Source: Arenibacter sp. F20364 | GTDB taxonomy: Bacteria; Bacteroidota; Bacteroidia; Flavobacteriales; Flavobacteriaceae | DNA: 64,000 nucleotides | NCBI RefSeq assembly: GCF_023015905.1 | Contig: NZ_JALKBD010000024.1 | Location: 18,999 to 82,998 of the forward strand | Reading direction: 5' to 3' | Shown here: one piece after another, positions 42,998-52,461 of the stretch | Position numbering within the stretch: position 1 is the stretch's first letter | Layout of the letters: every line of letters begins with the position of its first letter | The notes under the pieces: generated by a model | Told to the model about the DNA's origin: nothing | The model's database searches: none | The model's input: only the letters and a program-made list of their open reading frames with translations | Translations under genes and position numbers: made by a program

Positions 42998-45900
42998 CTA
43001 TCTAATCGTATAACCTTCATATGTATTCATCACCCCGTTTACTACCGTAGCCAATGCGGCCAACTTCACCGGGTCTATACCTGCCCTTACTTCAGAGCTT
43101 CCTATATTGGTATACCCTATGGCGTCTTCCTTGGCTTTGGAAAAACGCTCCAATTCCTCCTTATGGAATTTGCTTAAAACCCCTAGTTCACTATCATTGG
43201 GATTTCTGCCGGTACACATAACAAATGCTTTTTGCAATTGGGCATCTACATCCCCACTATAATTTTCAATTAAATTTTCTGCCACTACCCTAGAAGCTTC
43301 CAAATACTGGGGATCATTAAGAAGAACCAATGCCTGTAACGGGGTACTCGTCTGCCTCCGTTTTACAGTACAGACCCCTCTTTCGCCAACATCAAAAATC
43401 AACATGGATGGCGGAGCCGATGTTCTTTTCCATATGGTATACAGACTCCTCCTATATAACCCTTCCCCGGGTTCCTGTAGATATTTATACCGCCATGGTT
43501 TGTTGCTTATTTCGTCCCAAAGTCCCTCCGGTTGATACGGATAAACACTTGGACCACCTATTTTGGGGGATAAAAGACCACTCATGGCCAACGCATTGTC
43601 CCGAACCATTTCGGCAGTCATCCGAAAACTCGGCCCCCGTGCCAGCAATGCATTTACTTTATCCCTTTCTATAAGCTCCTGGGTTAATTTGGAGCTTTGC
43701 TGATAGGTTGCCGACATCACAATTAATTTGTTCATAGCCTTTATGTCCCATCCCGATTCCACAAATTTAACCGCCAACCAATCCAACAATTTTGGATGCG
43801 ACGGCAAATTGCCCTGATTTCCAAAATCATCCGATGACGATACCAATCCCGTCCCAAAATGCATCTGCCACAATCTATTTACATAGACCCGGGCAGTTAG
43901 GGGATTATTTTCATCAAACAACCATTTAACAAGGCCCAGTCTATTCTTGGGCAGACTATCGCTAAAAGGGAGTACAACTTCAGGCACATTTGGATACACC
44001 TCCGCTCCATGGGAATCGTAAACCCCTCTATCCAAGACATAAGTGGGGCGAGGTTCAGGCAAATCTCCCATGACCATAATTTCCGAAATAGTATCGATCA
44101 CCTTATTTTTCTTCCTGTTTAACTCGCGAATATTTTCCTTTACCTTCTCAAGTACACTATTCTCCCGCAAGGAATAATGGGATTTTAAAAGGGACCTATT
44201 CCTAGTGCTGGAACTATTATTAATAATTTCTGATAGGGCACTGGAATCATAACCATAACTTACTTCCAATGCAGAAAGTTCGGCATTGTGAATTTTAAGC
44301 TCATCGATACCTCCATTGATAAAGGTCTTCATATGATTCCTGACTCCCATTCCGAAACCATTGAACCCATAGGTATGCAGATCCGGCTTAAACAATATGG
44401 ACTTATAAAGATGGTCTATTTCTACCTCTACCGGTATTTCTTTGCCGTTGAGATACATATGAAGTCCGTTTGCTTTCCCCAGTCCATCGTAGGTCACTGC
44501 AATATTTGTCCATTCCTTTACCGGTATTTCCTCTTTGGCCTTAATCTGGATGGCATTGGTTGGCCAAGAAAATGCCATAATAAACTTTGGGCGGTTGTTT
44601 TCCAAGAACATAGAGTACCCTTTTAAGCCCAATCGTAAGTCTTCACAATGATAAAATAAGGCAGCGTCGTCGTATTGGGTATCCGGATACACACTCAAGG
44701 AAATAGAAAAGGGATCGGTCTGGTCAAACCATCCTACCTTCTCCGGCAAGCTAATAGATGTAAAATCATTCAAGAATATACCATTGTTCTTGGCAGCTTT
44801 TTTTATATTTGGTTCATTGATAACCGCAGGACCAGAACCAAGTACCCTATTTGGACTGACGTACTTTTTATTTCCTTTTTCCACGAAAGAATCAAAAGGA
44901 TAATAGGCCCCGAGACTTTTGGAATAATTATTTTCAATTGAATTTCTTATTTCAGACGGATTTGCCGACCACTTTTTGAACCCCTCCGGTTCCGAGGATT
45001 TCGGAGAATCGAGTTTCTTCTCCGCACTGTTAATATCACTATCAATGTAGGCCAAAACCTTATCCGCCTCACTGTCCGTTAGAAGAAGTGAAGGTCCCGG
45101 CACCTGATCTGGACCGTAGACAGCGGAACCAAATTCATTGGTGCTATTAAAAAAGGCGGACATCTCGTAATAGTTTTTCTGACTTATAGGATCGTACTTA
45201 TGGTCATGACACCTTGCGCATTCCATACTAAGCCCCATAAAGGCCTTTCCTACACTTAATACCCTATCGGCAACATATTCCACACGATACTCTTCAAAAA
45301 TAATTCCGGCTTCGGAATTTCTTTTATGCAGCCTATTGAACGCTGTTGCCAAAATGCTTTCCTTGGTCGGTTCCGGTATTAGATCTCCCGCCAATTGTAA
45401 GCTGGAAAATTCTTTGTAGGACATATTCTCGTTAAAGGCCTTGATCACCCAATCTCGATATGCACTAAAATCCCTATGCTTGTCATCCAGATAGCCATCA
45501 CTCTCCGCATAACGCGCCACGTCCATCCAATCCGCTGCCATCCGCTCTCCATAAGCAGGGCTCTGCAATAGCCTATCTACCAGCTTTTCATAGGCATCCT
45601 CTGAGGTATCCTTTTTAAAACTTTCAATTTGTTCCAAGCTGGGAGGTAGCCCAATTAAGTCAAAACTTAACCTTCGAATTAAAGTTTCCTTTGATGCCCG
45701 TTCGGACGGATTGAGCTTTTCCTTTTTCAGCCTATCCAGGATAAAATAATCCAGTTCATTATTTGCCCAGCTGTTATCCTTTATCAATGGCAATTCCGGC
45801 TTATTAGGCTTTATGAAAGACCAATGAGGCTTATACTCCGCTCCCTGCTCGATCCATTTGGCCAAAATGGCAATTTCTTTTGTTGTCAAGGATAGATTAG

Positions 45901-46243
45901 ACTCCGGAGGTGGCATTTGGTCTGATGGATTATCAGAAAGTATACGTTTAATAAGATCACTGGATGCAGGTCTCCCAGGAACAATAGCAACAGTATTGGA
46001 TTCCCCATGGGCAGACAAAGCGCTTTCGGCAATATCCAACCTTAGATCAGATTTTTGGTTATCCGTATCCGGGCCATGGCATGCAAAACATTTATCGGAA
46101 AGTATAGGTTTCACATGATAGTTAAAATCAATAATATCGGGTGTCTGCGCAAGAGCCAACTCCACTTCCTCCGGAGCACTCCATCCACAGCCACTGAGAA
46201 CCAATGCCAGATTGATTAATAAATACACGGTACAATGCTTCAT
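42998..46243 (-). CDS. PSCyt1-DUF1549-LamG-DUF1553 lipoprotein
   Basis: A 1081-residue multidomain protein with a lipoprotein signal (LVLSGC, C19). The planctomycete cytochrome C domain has CFACH (C52-H56) and MPPPESNLSLTTKEIAILAKWI. DUF1549 follows (NELDYFILDRLKKEKLNPSERASKETLIRRLSFDLIGLPPS region), then a concanavalin/LamG-like insert at about 480-650 and DUF1553 at the C-terminus (ARVYVNRLWQMHFGTGLV, RRSLYTIWKR, RRQTSTPLQALVLLNDPQYLEASR). It heads the four-gene cassette and diverges from the ToxR-like regulator. Its neighbourhood suggests carbohydrate oxidation or glycan binding, which is an inference. Confidence 0.9.
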   Translation of the reverse strand: MKHCTVYLLINLALVLSGCGWSAPEEVELALAQTPDIIDFNYHVKPILSDKCFACHGPDTDNQKSDLRLDIAESALSAHGESNTVAIVPGRPASSDLIKRILSDNPSDQMPPPESNLSLTTKEIAILAKWIEQGAEYKPHWSFIKPNKPELPLIKDNSWANNELDYFILDRLKKEKLNPSERASKETLIRRLSFDLIGLPPSLEQIESFKKDTSEDAYEKLVDRLLQSPAYGERMAADWMDVARYAESDGYLDDKHRDFSAYRDWVIKAFNENMSYKEFSSLQLAGDLIPEPTKESILATAFNRLHKRNSEAGIIFEEYRVEYVADRVLSVGKAFMGLSMECARCHDHKYDPISQKNYYEMSAFFNSTNEFGSAVYGPDQVPGPSLLLTDSEADKVLAYIDSDINSAEKKLDSPKSSEPEGFKKWSANPSEIRNSIENNYSKSLGAYYPFDSFVEKGNKKYVSPNRVLGSGPAVINEPNIKKAAKNNGIFLNDFTSISLPEKVGWFDQTDPFSISLSVYPDTQYDDAALFYHCEDLRLGLKGYSMFLENNRPKFIMAFSWPTNAIQIKAKEEIPVKEWTNIAVTYDGLGKANGLHMYLNGKEIPVEVEIDHLYKSILFKPDLHTYGFNGFGMGVRNHMKTFINGGIDELKIHNAELSALEVSYGYDSSALSEIINNSSSTRNRSLLKSHYSLRENSVLEKVKENIRELNRKKNKVIDTISEIMVMGDLPEPRPTYVLDRGVYDSHGAEVYPNVPEVVLPFSDSLPKNRLGLVKWLFDENNPLTARVYVNRLWQMHFGTGLVSSSDDFGNQGNLPSHPKLLDWLAVKFVESGWDIKAMNKLIVMSATYQQSSKLTQELIERDKVNALLARGPSFRMTAEMVRDNALAMSGLLSPKIGGPSVYPYQPEGLWDEISNKPWRYKYLQEPGEGLYRRSLYTIWKRTSAPPSMLIFDVGERGVCTVKRRQTSTPLQALVLLNDPQYLEASRVVAENLIENYSGDVDAQLQKAFVMCTGRNPNDSELGVLSKFHKEELERFSKAKEDAIGYTNIGSSEVRAGIDPVKLAALATVVNGVMNTYEGYTIR

Positions 46244-46450
46244 GAAAATATTTGTTGGTTCTTGATCTATTATTCACTTTAGGACAACAGCCACCATAAA
46301 ATCTAATTTTTAGCACACTAAGTACCAAAATGCACTTACATGCCGGCACAAAAAAGTCTAAACTCTATAATTACCGATATACTTCACCCGCTGTCGCCAA
46401 AGCCAAATTCATCATTAAATTCTCGCTCAAATCAAATATATGCATCATTT

Positions 46451-46493
46451 TTAACTGTTAATGCGTTAATAAACTGTTTTATTAACTGTTAAT
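46451..46493. promoter_or_regulatory. two identical palindromes between cassette and regulator
   Basis: TTAACTGTTAAT occurs at 46451-46462 and 46482-46493. The core TTAACTGTTAA is an 11-base palindrome around a central T. The 31-base spacing is three helical turns, so both face the same side of the DNA. They lie 37 to 79 bases upstream of the regulator ATG and within the 286-base divergent region (46244-46529), which has no gene. Confidence 0.6.
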
Positions 46494-46529
46494 AATAATT
46501 GATTATCTTTATATTTTTAGGGATAATCA

Positions 46530-47729
46530 ATGGAAAATAACAAAGCATATGATAAAATAACTGCCAAAATAATAAACAGTAAATCGTTTGGACATTCCAA
46601 TACCTATGCCAACCTTCTGCTCTTTTTGGTAGCCAGCACCCTGGAAGAAGACATTCCCAAGGAAACCACTATCGCTTCGGAAATTCTGGGGAAACCCAAT
46701 TTTGACCCTTCCCAGAGCACCCTAGTAAGGGTTTACATCTACAACCTCCGTAAAAAACTGGCCAAGTACTACTCAAAGGAGGGCAAAGAAGACAAGATTA
46801 TTGTTCAAATCCCCAAAGGGAGCTACGAAGTCAGATTTGTAGAAAAAAAAGTATTGACACCAAAGAAATCCTATTCTTGGTCCAAGGGCACCACCTTAAC
46901 CCTTTTTTTACTTTTTACCATATCCTTGGTATACAATATTTCCCTGTATCCAGGGAAGCACAACATCAACCCTATCAACGAGAATGGTCTTTGGAAGGAT
47001 TTATTTATGGATCAAAAGCCATTAATGGTGTTACTGGGAGACCTTTTTATATACCAAGAGGATAATACCAAAACAGGTACTCAAAAAATTATTAGGGATC
47101 CCTTTATCAATTCTTTGGAGGACTATGACAAATTTCTCTTGGAGAAGTCCGAAACCAATATAATCTACGAGCCTTTAAGCTACAGTCTACTTATTTACAA
47201 TAGCGCATTATGGATCAAAGATCTTAGCGAAATATTTTCGCACAACCAGAAAGATTTTACTATTCGAAATATGGTGCGCTTTAATCCGAAAGAACTCCCA
47301 GACAATAATTTTATAGTGATTGGGATGATGAAAACTTTTGGACTATTCAAGGACTACCTAGCAGGTCCCTCGCTATACTACAACAATCAGGATCAGAGTA
47401 TTGTTTACAGCAATGCGCAAAATGAAAGTGAAACGGTTTACCGTCCGTACGGTGACCCCAATGGACACCATACAGATTACGGTTTTATAACGAAAGCACC
47501 AGGGCCGAATAATAACAACATTTATTTATTTGGCGGAATATGGGATACGGCAGCTTCGCAGAGTTTAAAATATTTTACCTCCCCAAAACTACTTAAGGAA
47601 CTGGAATCGGCCTTAATTGAAAAATATGGAAGCCTTCCAAAATATTATCAGATCGTTTTAGAAGTAAAAGGAGTGGACCGAATGGAACTAAGTTCTAAAA
47701 TAATCATAATGGAAGAGATTGTACCCTAA
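46530..47729 (+). CDS. ToxR-like membrane one-component regulator
   Basis: A 399-residue protein with an N-terminal winged-helix DNA-binding region (about 10-105). TLVRVYIYNLRKKLAKYY followed by IIVQIPKGSYEVRF is the recognition helix and wing pattern of OmpR-type C-terminal domains. A single transmembrane helix lies at about 119-140 (KGTTLTLFLLFTISLVYNISLY), and the remaining 260 residues should be periplasmic. The order DNA-binding, membrane, sensor is that of ToxR/CadC. The periplasmic part has no family I recognise. It is divergent from the cytochrome cassette, with palindromes between them, so it probably controls that cassette and perhaps itself. Confidence 0.75.
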   Translation: MENNKAYDKITAKIINSKSFGHSNTYANLLLFLVASTLEEDIPKETTIASEILGKPNFDPSQSTLVRVYIYNLRKKLAKYYSKEGKEDKIIVQIPKGSYEVRFVEKKVLTPKKSYSWSKGTTLTLFLLFTISLVYNISLYPGKHNINPINENGLWKDLFMDQKPLMVLLGDLFIYQEDNTKTGTQKIIRDPFINSLEDYDKFLLEKSETNIIYEPLSYSLLIYNSALWIKDLSEIFSHNQKDFTIRNMVRFNPKELPDNNFIVIGMMKTFGLFKDYLAGPSLYYNNQDQSIVYSNAQNESETVYRPYGDPNGHHTDYGFITKAPGPNNNNIYLFGGIWDTAASQSLKYFTSPKLLKELESALIEKYGSLPKYYQIVLEVKGVDRMELSSKIIIMEEIVP

Positions 47730-47869
47730 CAATTGTATATATCTCAATATTCCACAATAAATACACCACTCAAAAACCGCGCAAAAGCAATTGACCAAAG
47801 TATGCAACCAATCGAGTAGCACCTATACTAGGTACCATTACATTTATAGGTACTGAAAGATTGGGGGCA

Positions 47870-49336
47870 TCACATTTTCCAAGTGCCGCTCTCTGCCGTA
47901 ATTTCCACATCCCACTCCTGTGGTGGATTGTTCTTATATTGCGGATCACTGTCTTCCAATGGAAAAGATTTAACAATCTCCATAAAGCTTTTAAAGCTAT
48001 TTTCCCTTTCTCCAGACTTCAGACTGTCTACAAGGTTAGAGCGCTCAAAGGGATCTTGTATCAAATCGAAAAATTTTTCAGGTTTACGGTTAGCATCTAT
48101 GTATAATTTGTACCGTTCGTCACGGAGTACCCTATCCCTGAATTTAAATTGATTTTCCACCCCATTTTCAGTAAGTCGCGCATTGTTTCCGCCACCCATT
48201 CCCAATATCCATTTTCTTTCGGAAGCTTCATCCCCCTGCAGCAAAACATTCTTAAAAGACTTACCATCGATTATATGTGAAGCATTCAAATCTGTCCATT
48301 TATCCTTTGAGTTAACCCCGGCAATGTCTAAAAATGTTGGAAGAATATCTGTGAAATCGATAAGCGCATTAGATTCTTGATCTGCTTTTATATGTCCGGG
48401 CCAACTTACAATAAATGGCTCACAGATACCAGTCTCCAAGGTTTTGGATTTACCACCTTTTACTTGTTCACCTTTGTAAGTACCGGTGATGGATTGAGTG
48501 GTACCATTATCTGTAGTAAAGACAATCATGGTATTTTCCAACAGACCATTTTGCTCAAGGGCATTCACCAGTTGCCCAACAATCTTATCGGTATAGCGGA
48601 CCATAGCCTTGTGCTTGCCCAAATTATCATCTGCAGATTCGTCCGGGGTATTTACCAAGGGCGTATGGGTCAACACCATGGGGTAATATACGAACATGGG
48701 GCCTTCCTTGTTTTCTTGTAGAAAGTCGATTATAAAATCCCGAAAAATATCAGGACCAAAAGCGCCGGGATAAGTCTTGCTGCCCTCTTTGGTAAAAACA
48801 TAGGGATCCCAGTATCTTTCAGCGCTCGCCTCGATGCCCGCTTCATAACCTGTCCACATACAATATTCATCAAATCCCACTTTCTCCAACGCATCCGGTT
48901 CTACCCGAAAATCATCAATCTGCCATTTACCGGCTATACAGGTCTTGTAACCAGCCCTTTTCATTTCATTTACCAAGGTAGGGTTCTCTGTTTCATCAAA
49001 ATGGGCACCCCCACCCCAACGTGGCACATCCCAATGGTTGACCCACCCATGCCTAAACGGGTATTGACCAGTAAGCAATGTGACCCTTGTTGGAGTACAC
49101 TGCGGCATGGAATACACGTTGTTGAATTTGAGGCCAGACTTGGCCAATGCATCTATATTTGGGGTCTCTATATCCTCTGCCCCATAGCTGCTAATCCATT
49201 CCTTGCCCAGATCGTCAACCAAAATGAACAGTATGTTAGGAGGTCCTTGATCCTCGGTGGATTTTGTTTTTACTGCTTCGCCACAACCAAATAAAAAAAC
49301 AAGGGCAAAAGCACTAAGAATACGTTGTATCAACAT
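47870..49336 (-). CDS. sulfatase (arylsulfatase family, CTPTR)
   Basis: A 488-residue lipoprotein sulfatase (VFLFGC). The formylglycine site is CTPTRVTLLTG with C80, preceded by the metal-binding NILFILVDDLG. Other landmarks are GYKTCIAGKWQ, IVFTTDNGTT and FDLIQDPFERSNL. It should remove sulfate esters from a sugar in the periplasm once a maturase converts Cys80 to formylglycine; no maturase gene is in the window. It is the last gene of the run of four sulfatases, 15 bases after the previous one. Confidence 0.93.
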   Translation of the reverse strand: MLIQRILSAFALVFLFGCGEAVKTKSTEDQGPPNILFILVDDLGKEWISSYGAEDIETPNIDALAKSGLKFNNVYSMPQCTPTRVTLLTGQYPFRHGWVNHWDVPRWGGGAHFDETENPTLVNEMKRAGYKTCIAGKWQIDDFRVEPDALEKVGFDEYCMWTGYEAGIEASAERYWDPYVFTKEGSKTYPGAFGPDIFRDFIIDFLQENKEGPMFVYYPMVLTHTPLVNTPDESADDNLGKHKAMVRYTDKIVGQLVNALEQNGLLENTMIVFTTDNGTTQSITGTYKGEQVKGGKSKTLETGICEPFIVSWPGHIKADQESNALIDFTDILPTFLDIAGVNSKDKWTDLNASHIIDGKSFKNVLLQGDEASERKWILGMGGGNNARLTENGVENQFKFRDRVLRDERYKLYIDANRKPEKFFDLIQDPFERSNLVDSLKSGERENSFKSFMEIVKSFPLEDSDPQYKNNPPQEWDVEITAESGTWKM

Positions 49337-49351
49337 GATTGGTTATTTCCT

Positions 49352-50887
49352 TTATTCTAACATTTTATCATATAAACCACTAAGATCGAGCTCATCATCC
49401 ATTGTTTTTTGAAGTTCCAATAGATCGGAAAAAAGTGATTTAACCTTCTCCTTGTACTCCGGATTAGCGGCCAGGTCGTTCATTTCGTTTGGATCTTTTT
49501 CCAAGTCGAACAATAGCACCTTATCAATTTTAGGGTAGATCAAAAGTTTGAAACCCTCCTTACGGATCATACGCTGTACATCTATATAGGCGCCATAAAT
49601 ACCATTGTAGTGGCTCTCCGCTCTTTCCCCTTTAATAATATCCATAAAACTATTGAACTGTACATAGTCTGGCTTCTCCACACCAGCCAATTCCAAGGAA
49701 GTGGCCATAATATCCTGTAAATACACATCCTGGTCCAAAGTTTTGCCCTTGGGAATGCCAGGGCCTACCACCATCATAGGAATACGCACACTATGGTCGA
49801 ACATACTCTGTTTCCCTATCAAGCCGTGATGTCCAACCGAAAGCCCATGGTCCGCTCCGAAAAAGATATAGGTATTGTCCATCTTACCGCTAGCCTCCAA
49901 AGAATCCAAAATCATCCCTATCTGCTCATCCATATGGCTCAACAAGGCATAGTATTCCTGGCGGTGCACCTTTACGGCATATTCCGTTCTAGGAAATGGA
50001 GCCAGCGCCTCATCCCGAAGACCTGGTGGATTGCCCATATCATCCTTATATGGATATTCCGGCAAAAAGTTTTCGGGTACCTTAATATTCTCAAGAGGGT
50101 ACATATCCAAAAAGCGTTGGGGTGCCTGCCGCGGATCATGGGTTGCATTAAAGGCCAGGTACATAAAAAAGGGATTATCCTTTTTGGTGGCCAAATCTAT
50201 AAATGACAGGGCATCATCACGGACCACTTCGCTCCAATGTTTGCCCCCTTCCCAAAAGCCTCCTTGTAAGGTATCAGTTGGAGACCACTCGGTATCGTCC
50301 GGACCTGTTGGCCTGCCATAGCCAACCGGCATATAATTGTTCCAGTCCTTCATATCCCCAGATTCCGCCTTCCATTTTTTTATGGCAGCACCCAATTCAT
50401 TACCGCGATCTACAGGCATTCCAGGACGTATGTGCCGTGCATCGTTAAAAATAGTTCCAGCAGGTGCCAGTACATGCCATTTGCCCGTCATATAGGTGTC
50501 ATACCCCTGTTTTTGGAGCAGCCTGCTCCAGGTCTGGTTCAAAGCTGTGCTATCCCCTTTGGACCACAATGCGCTTTTATCCTGTGCATTCCAAATATAG
50601 GATCCAGAAATGATCATGGCCCGTGATGCCACACAGATGGCCCCATTCCAACCGCCCATATTATACGCATGGGTAAAGGTAGTGCCTTCGTTTACCAAGC
50701 GATCCAAATTTGGGGTATGGACCTCATCAAACCCCAGGGCCCTGATACTTTCAAAAGTCTGGTCGTCCGCGAACAGAAAAACAATATTCGGCTTCTCTGC
50801 AGTCTTACCATCCTTTTCGGATGTGGCCGGCTTGCAGGATCCAAGCAAAAATATGACAAGTAATGGTATGCAATAAAGTAATCTCAT
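49352..50887 (-). CDS. sulfatase with variant CVASR active-site motif
   Basis: A 511-residue lipoprotein sulfatase (FLLGSC). The formylglycine region reads CVASRAMIISG (C85), with Ala in place of the Pro of the C-x-P-x-R signature. Cys and Arg are kept, so conversion and activity are still expected; CxAxR forms exist among sulfatases. Metal-site segments NIVFLFADDQ, FFGADHGLSVGHHGLIGKQSMFDHSVRIPMMV and ending FDLEKDPNEMNDL are typical of the iduronate-2-sulfatase-like branch. Its substrate is not known. It follows the CSPTR sulfatase by 84 bases. Confidence 0.92.
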   Translation of the reverse strand: MRLLYCIPLLVIFLLGSCKPATSEKDGKTAEKPNIVFLFADDQTFESIRALGFDEVHTPNLDRLVNEGTTFTHAYNMGGWNGAICVASRAMIISGSYIWNAQDKSALWSKGDSTALNQTWSRLLQKQGYDTYMTGKWHVLAPAGTIFNDARHIRPGMPVDRGNELGAAIKKWKAESGDMKDWNNYMPVGYGRPTGPDDTEWSPTDTLQGGFWEGGKHWSEVVRDDALSFIDLATKKDNPFFMYLAFNATHDPRQAPQRFLDMYPLENIKVPENFLPEYPYKDDMGNPPGLRDEALAPFPRTEYAVKVHRQEYYALLSHMDEQIGMILDSLEASGKMDNTYIFFGADHGLSVGHHGLIGKQSMFDHSVRIPMMVVGPGIPKGKTLDQDVYLQDIMATSLELAGVEKPDYVQFNSFMDIIKGERAESHYNGIYGAYIDVQRMIRKEGFKLLIYPKIDKVLLFDLEKDPNEMNDLAANPEYKEKVKSLFSDLLELQKTMDDELDLSGLYDKMLE

Positions 50888-50971
50888 AAAGGTTATTTTT
50901 GGTATGTAAAATTAAATCTCAAAATATTATTTGATGACGCAGGCACTTATTAGCCCTAATCGCTAAAATAA

Positions 50972-52426
50972 TCAATAATCCTTGCCAGAAGCGCTCATTT
51001 CCTGAGAATCCTTCCATTGATTCCAGTAGGCAACCAATTCGTTATACTTTTCAGGTTGTTCCTCCGCCAGATCCTTACTTTCAGCCATATCGTTCCCAAT
51101 ATCATAAAGTGCAAAATGCTGCCCGCCATCATCGCTATAAATCTTATATTCATTATCGATCAAGGCAGCTTGGCCCTGAAAGTCAAAGGCCAAAGGTTCC
51201 GTTCTTCGCATTACTTCGCCATTTACAATGGGCAACATATCCACCCCATCATAGGGCCTATTACTTTTCTTAAGGTCCACTCCCAAGATATTGGCGATCG
51301 TCGGAAAATAATCAGAAGTAAAGCAGGGGATATTCACCTTTGTTCCTGGGCCGATTTTTCCTTCCCATTCCATGATACCTGGGACCCTGATCCCACCCTC
51401 GTGCAGGCTTCTTTTTCTACCCGTAAGTCCTTTGGTAAGGCCTTGGGTCCTACCATTAACAGATTTCCCCTCGGGACCATTATCGCTGGTATAGAAGAGT
51501 ACCGTATTTTCAGCAATTCCCAATTCCCGCAGCTTATCGCGCAAACGCCCTACTTGTTTGTCCAAGGCAGTCAAAACCCCATAATAATGCTGTTGGTCTT
51601 CTGAAAGGTCTGCGTAGGGAGCTCTATCATCATCCCCTGCCAAAACGGGCAAATGGGGAGTATGGAACCAAATAATACTTAAAAATGGTTTATCGTTTTT
51701 TGCGGCATTTTCTATAAAGGGGATGGCCCTGTCCATGATCACTCTGGAGTCGTCACCTTCCAGATTTTCCTTGGCAATTTTACCAGGTCCGGTCCAGTAG
51801 GAGGTATTGAAAGGTTCCCCTTCTATTAAATTCCCATTCACATCACCTGATGATTGGGGAGGCGTAACCATAGGGTCCCATGTGGGTACTTTGGATTCCG
51901 TTACAAAACTCACATCGAAACCATGATCCCAAGGTGGGGCATAGTCCCCATCAAATTTCTCCCTTCCTCCCCTATTGGCCTCTACTGTATCACGAGTCAG
52001 GGTACCTAAATGCCATTTACCAAAATGGCCCGTGGTATACCCAAGATCTTTGACCATCTCCCCCAAAGTAATCTCCTCGGGTTTTATATGGCCGCAGTTG
52101 GCATGGCAAATTCCATAACGTAGTGGATGCCTGCCCGTCATTACGCTTCCACGTGTAGGGGAACAGACCGCAGATGCCGAATAGAAACGTTCAAAAACTG
52201 CCCCATTAGCGGCCATGGCATCCAAATTAGGTGTTTTTAGGTGGGGATGGCCGTTATACGCCATATCTCCCCAACCCTGGTCATCGGCCATGAGCAGGAT
52301 GATGTTGGGCCTTTCTTTTTCCACTGGAATGCCTTTCGCTTTTTTTGGACTATCTGCACAATTCGTCAACGTGCTTCCCAGCAAAAAGCAGCCAAAAACA
52401 AATAAAACGTTCTTCAACTTCTTCAA
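50972..52426 (-). CDS. sulfatase (CSPTR)
   Basis: A 484-residue sulfatase with a lipoprotein signal (LGSTLTNC). It shows NIILLMADDQGWGDMAYNGHPHLKTPNLD and CSPTRGSVMTG (C88), followed by GYTTGHFGKWHLG and LFYTSDNGPEGKS. All usual calcium ligands and the formylglycine precursor are present. It probably desulfates an exo-linked sugar taken from the PUL substrate. The upstream sulfatase ends 35 bases before it. Confidence 0.93.
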   Translation of the reverse strand: MKKLKNVLFVFGCFLLGSTLTNCADSPKKAKGIPVEKERPNIILLMADDQGWGDMAYNGHPHLKTPNLDAMAANGAVFERFYSASAVCSPTRGSVMTGRHPLRYGICHANCGHIKPEEITLGEMVKDLGYTTGHFGKWHLGTLTRDTVEANRGGREKFDGDYAPPWDHGFDVSFVTESKVPTWDPMVTPPQSSGDVNGNLIEGEPFNTSYWTGPGKIAKENLEGDDSRVIMDRAIPFIENAAKNDKPFLSIIWFHTPHLPVLAGDDDRAPYADLSEDQQHYYGVLTALDKQVGRLRDKLRELGIAENTVLFYTSDNGPEGKSVNGRTQGLTKGLTGRKRSLHEGGIRVPGIMEWEGKIGPGTKVNIPCFTSDYFPTIANILGVDLKKSNRPYDGVDMLPIVNGEVMRRTEPLAFDFQGQAALIDNEYKIYSDDGGQHFALYDIGNDMAESKDLAEEQPEKYNELVAYWNQWKDSQEMSASGKDY

Positions 52427-52461
52427 AAATGATTTCTTATATGATTAATAAACCAAGACTT

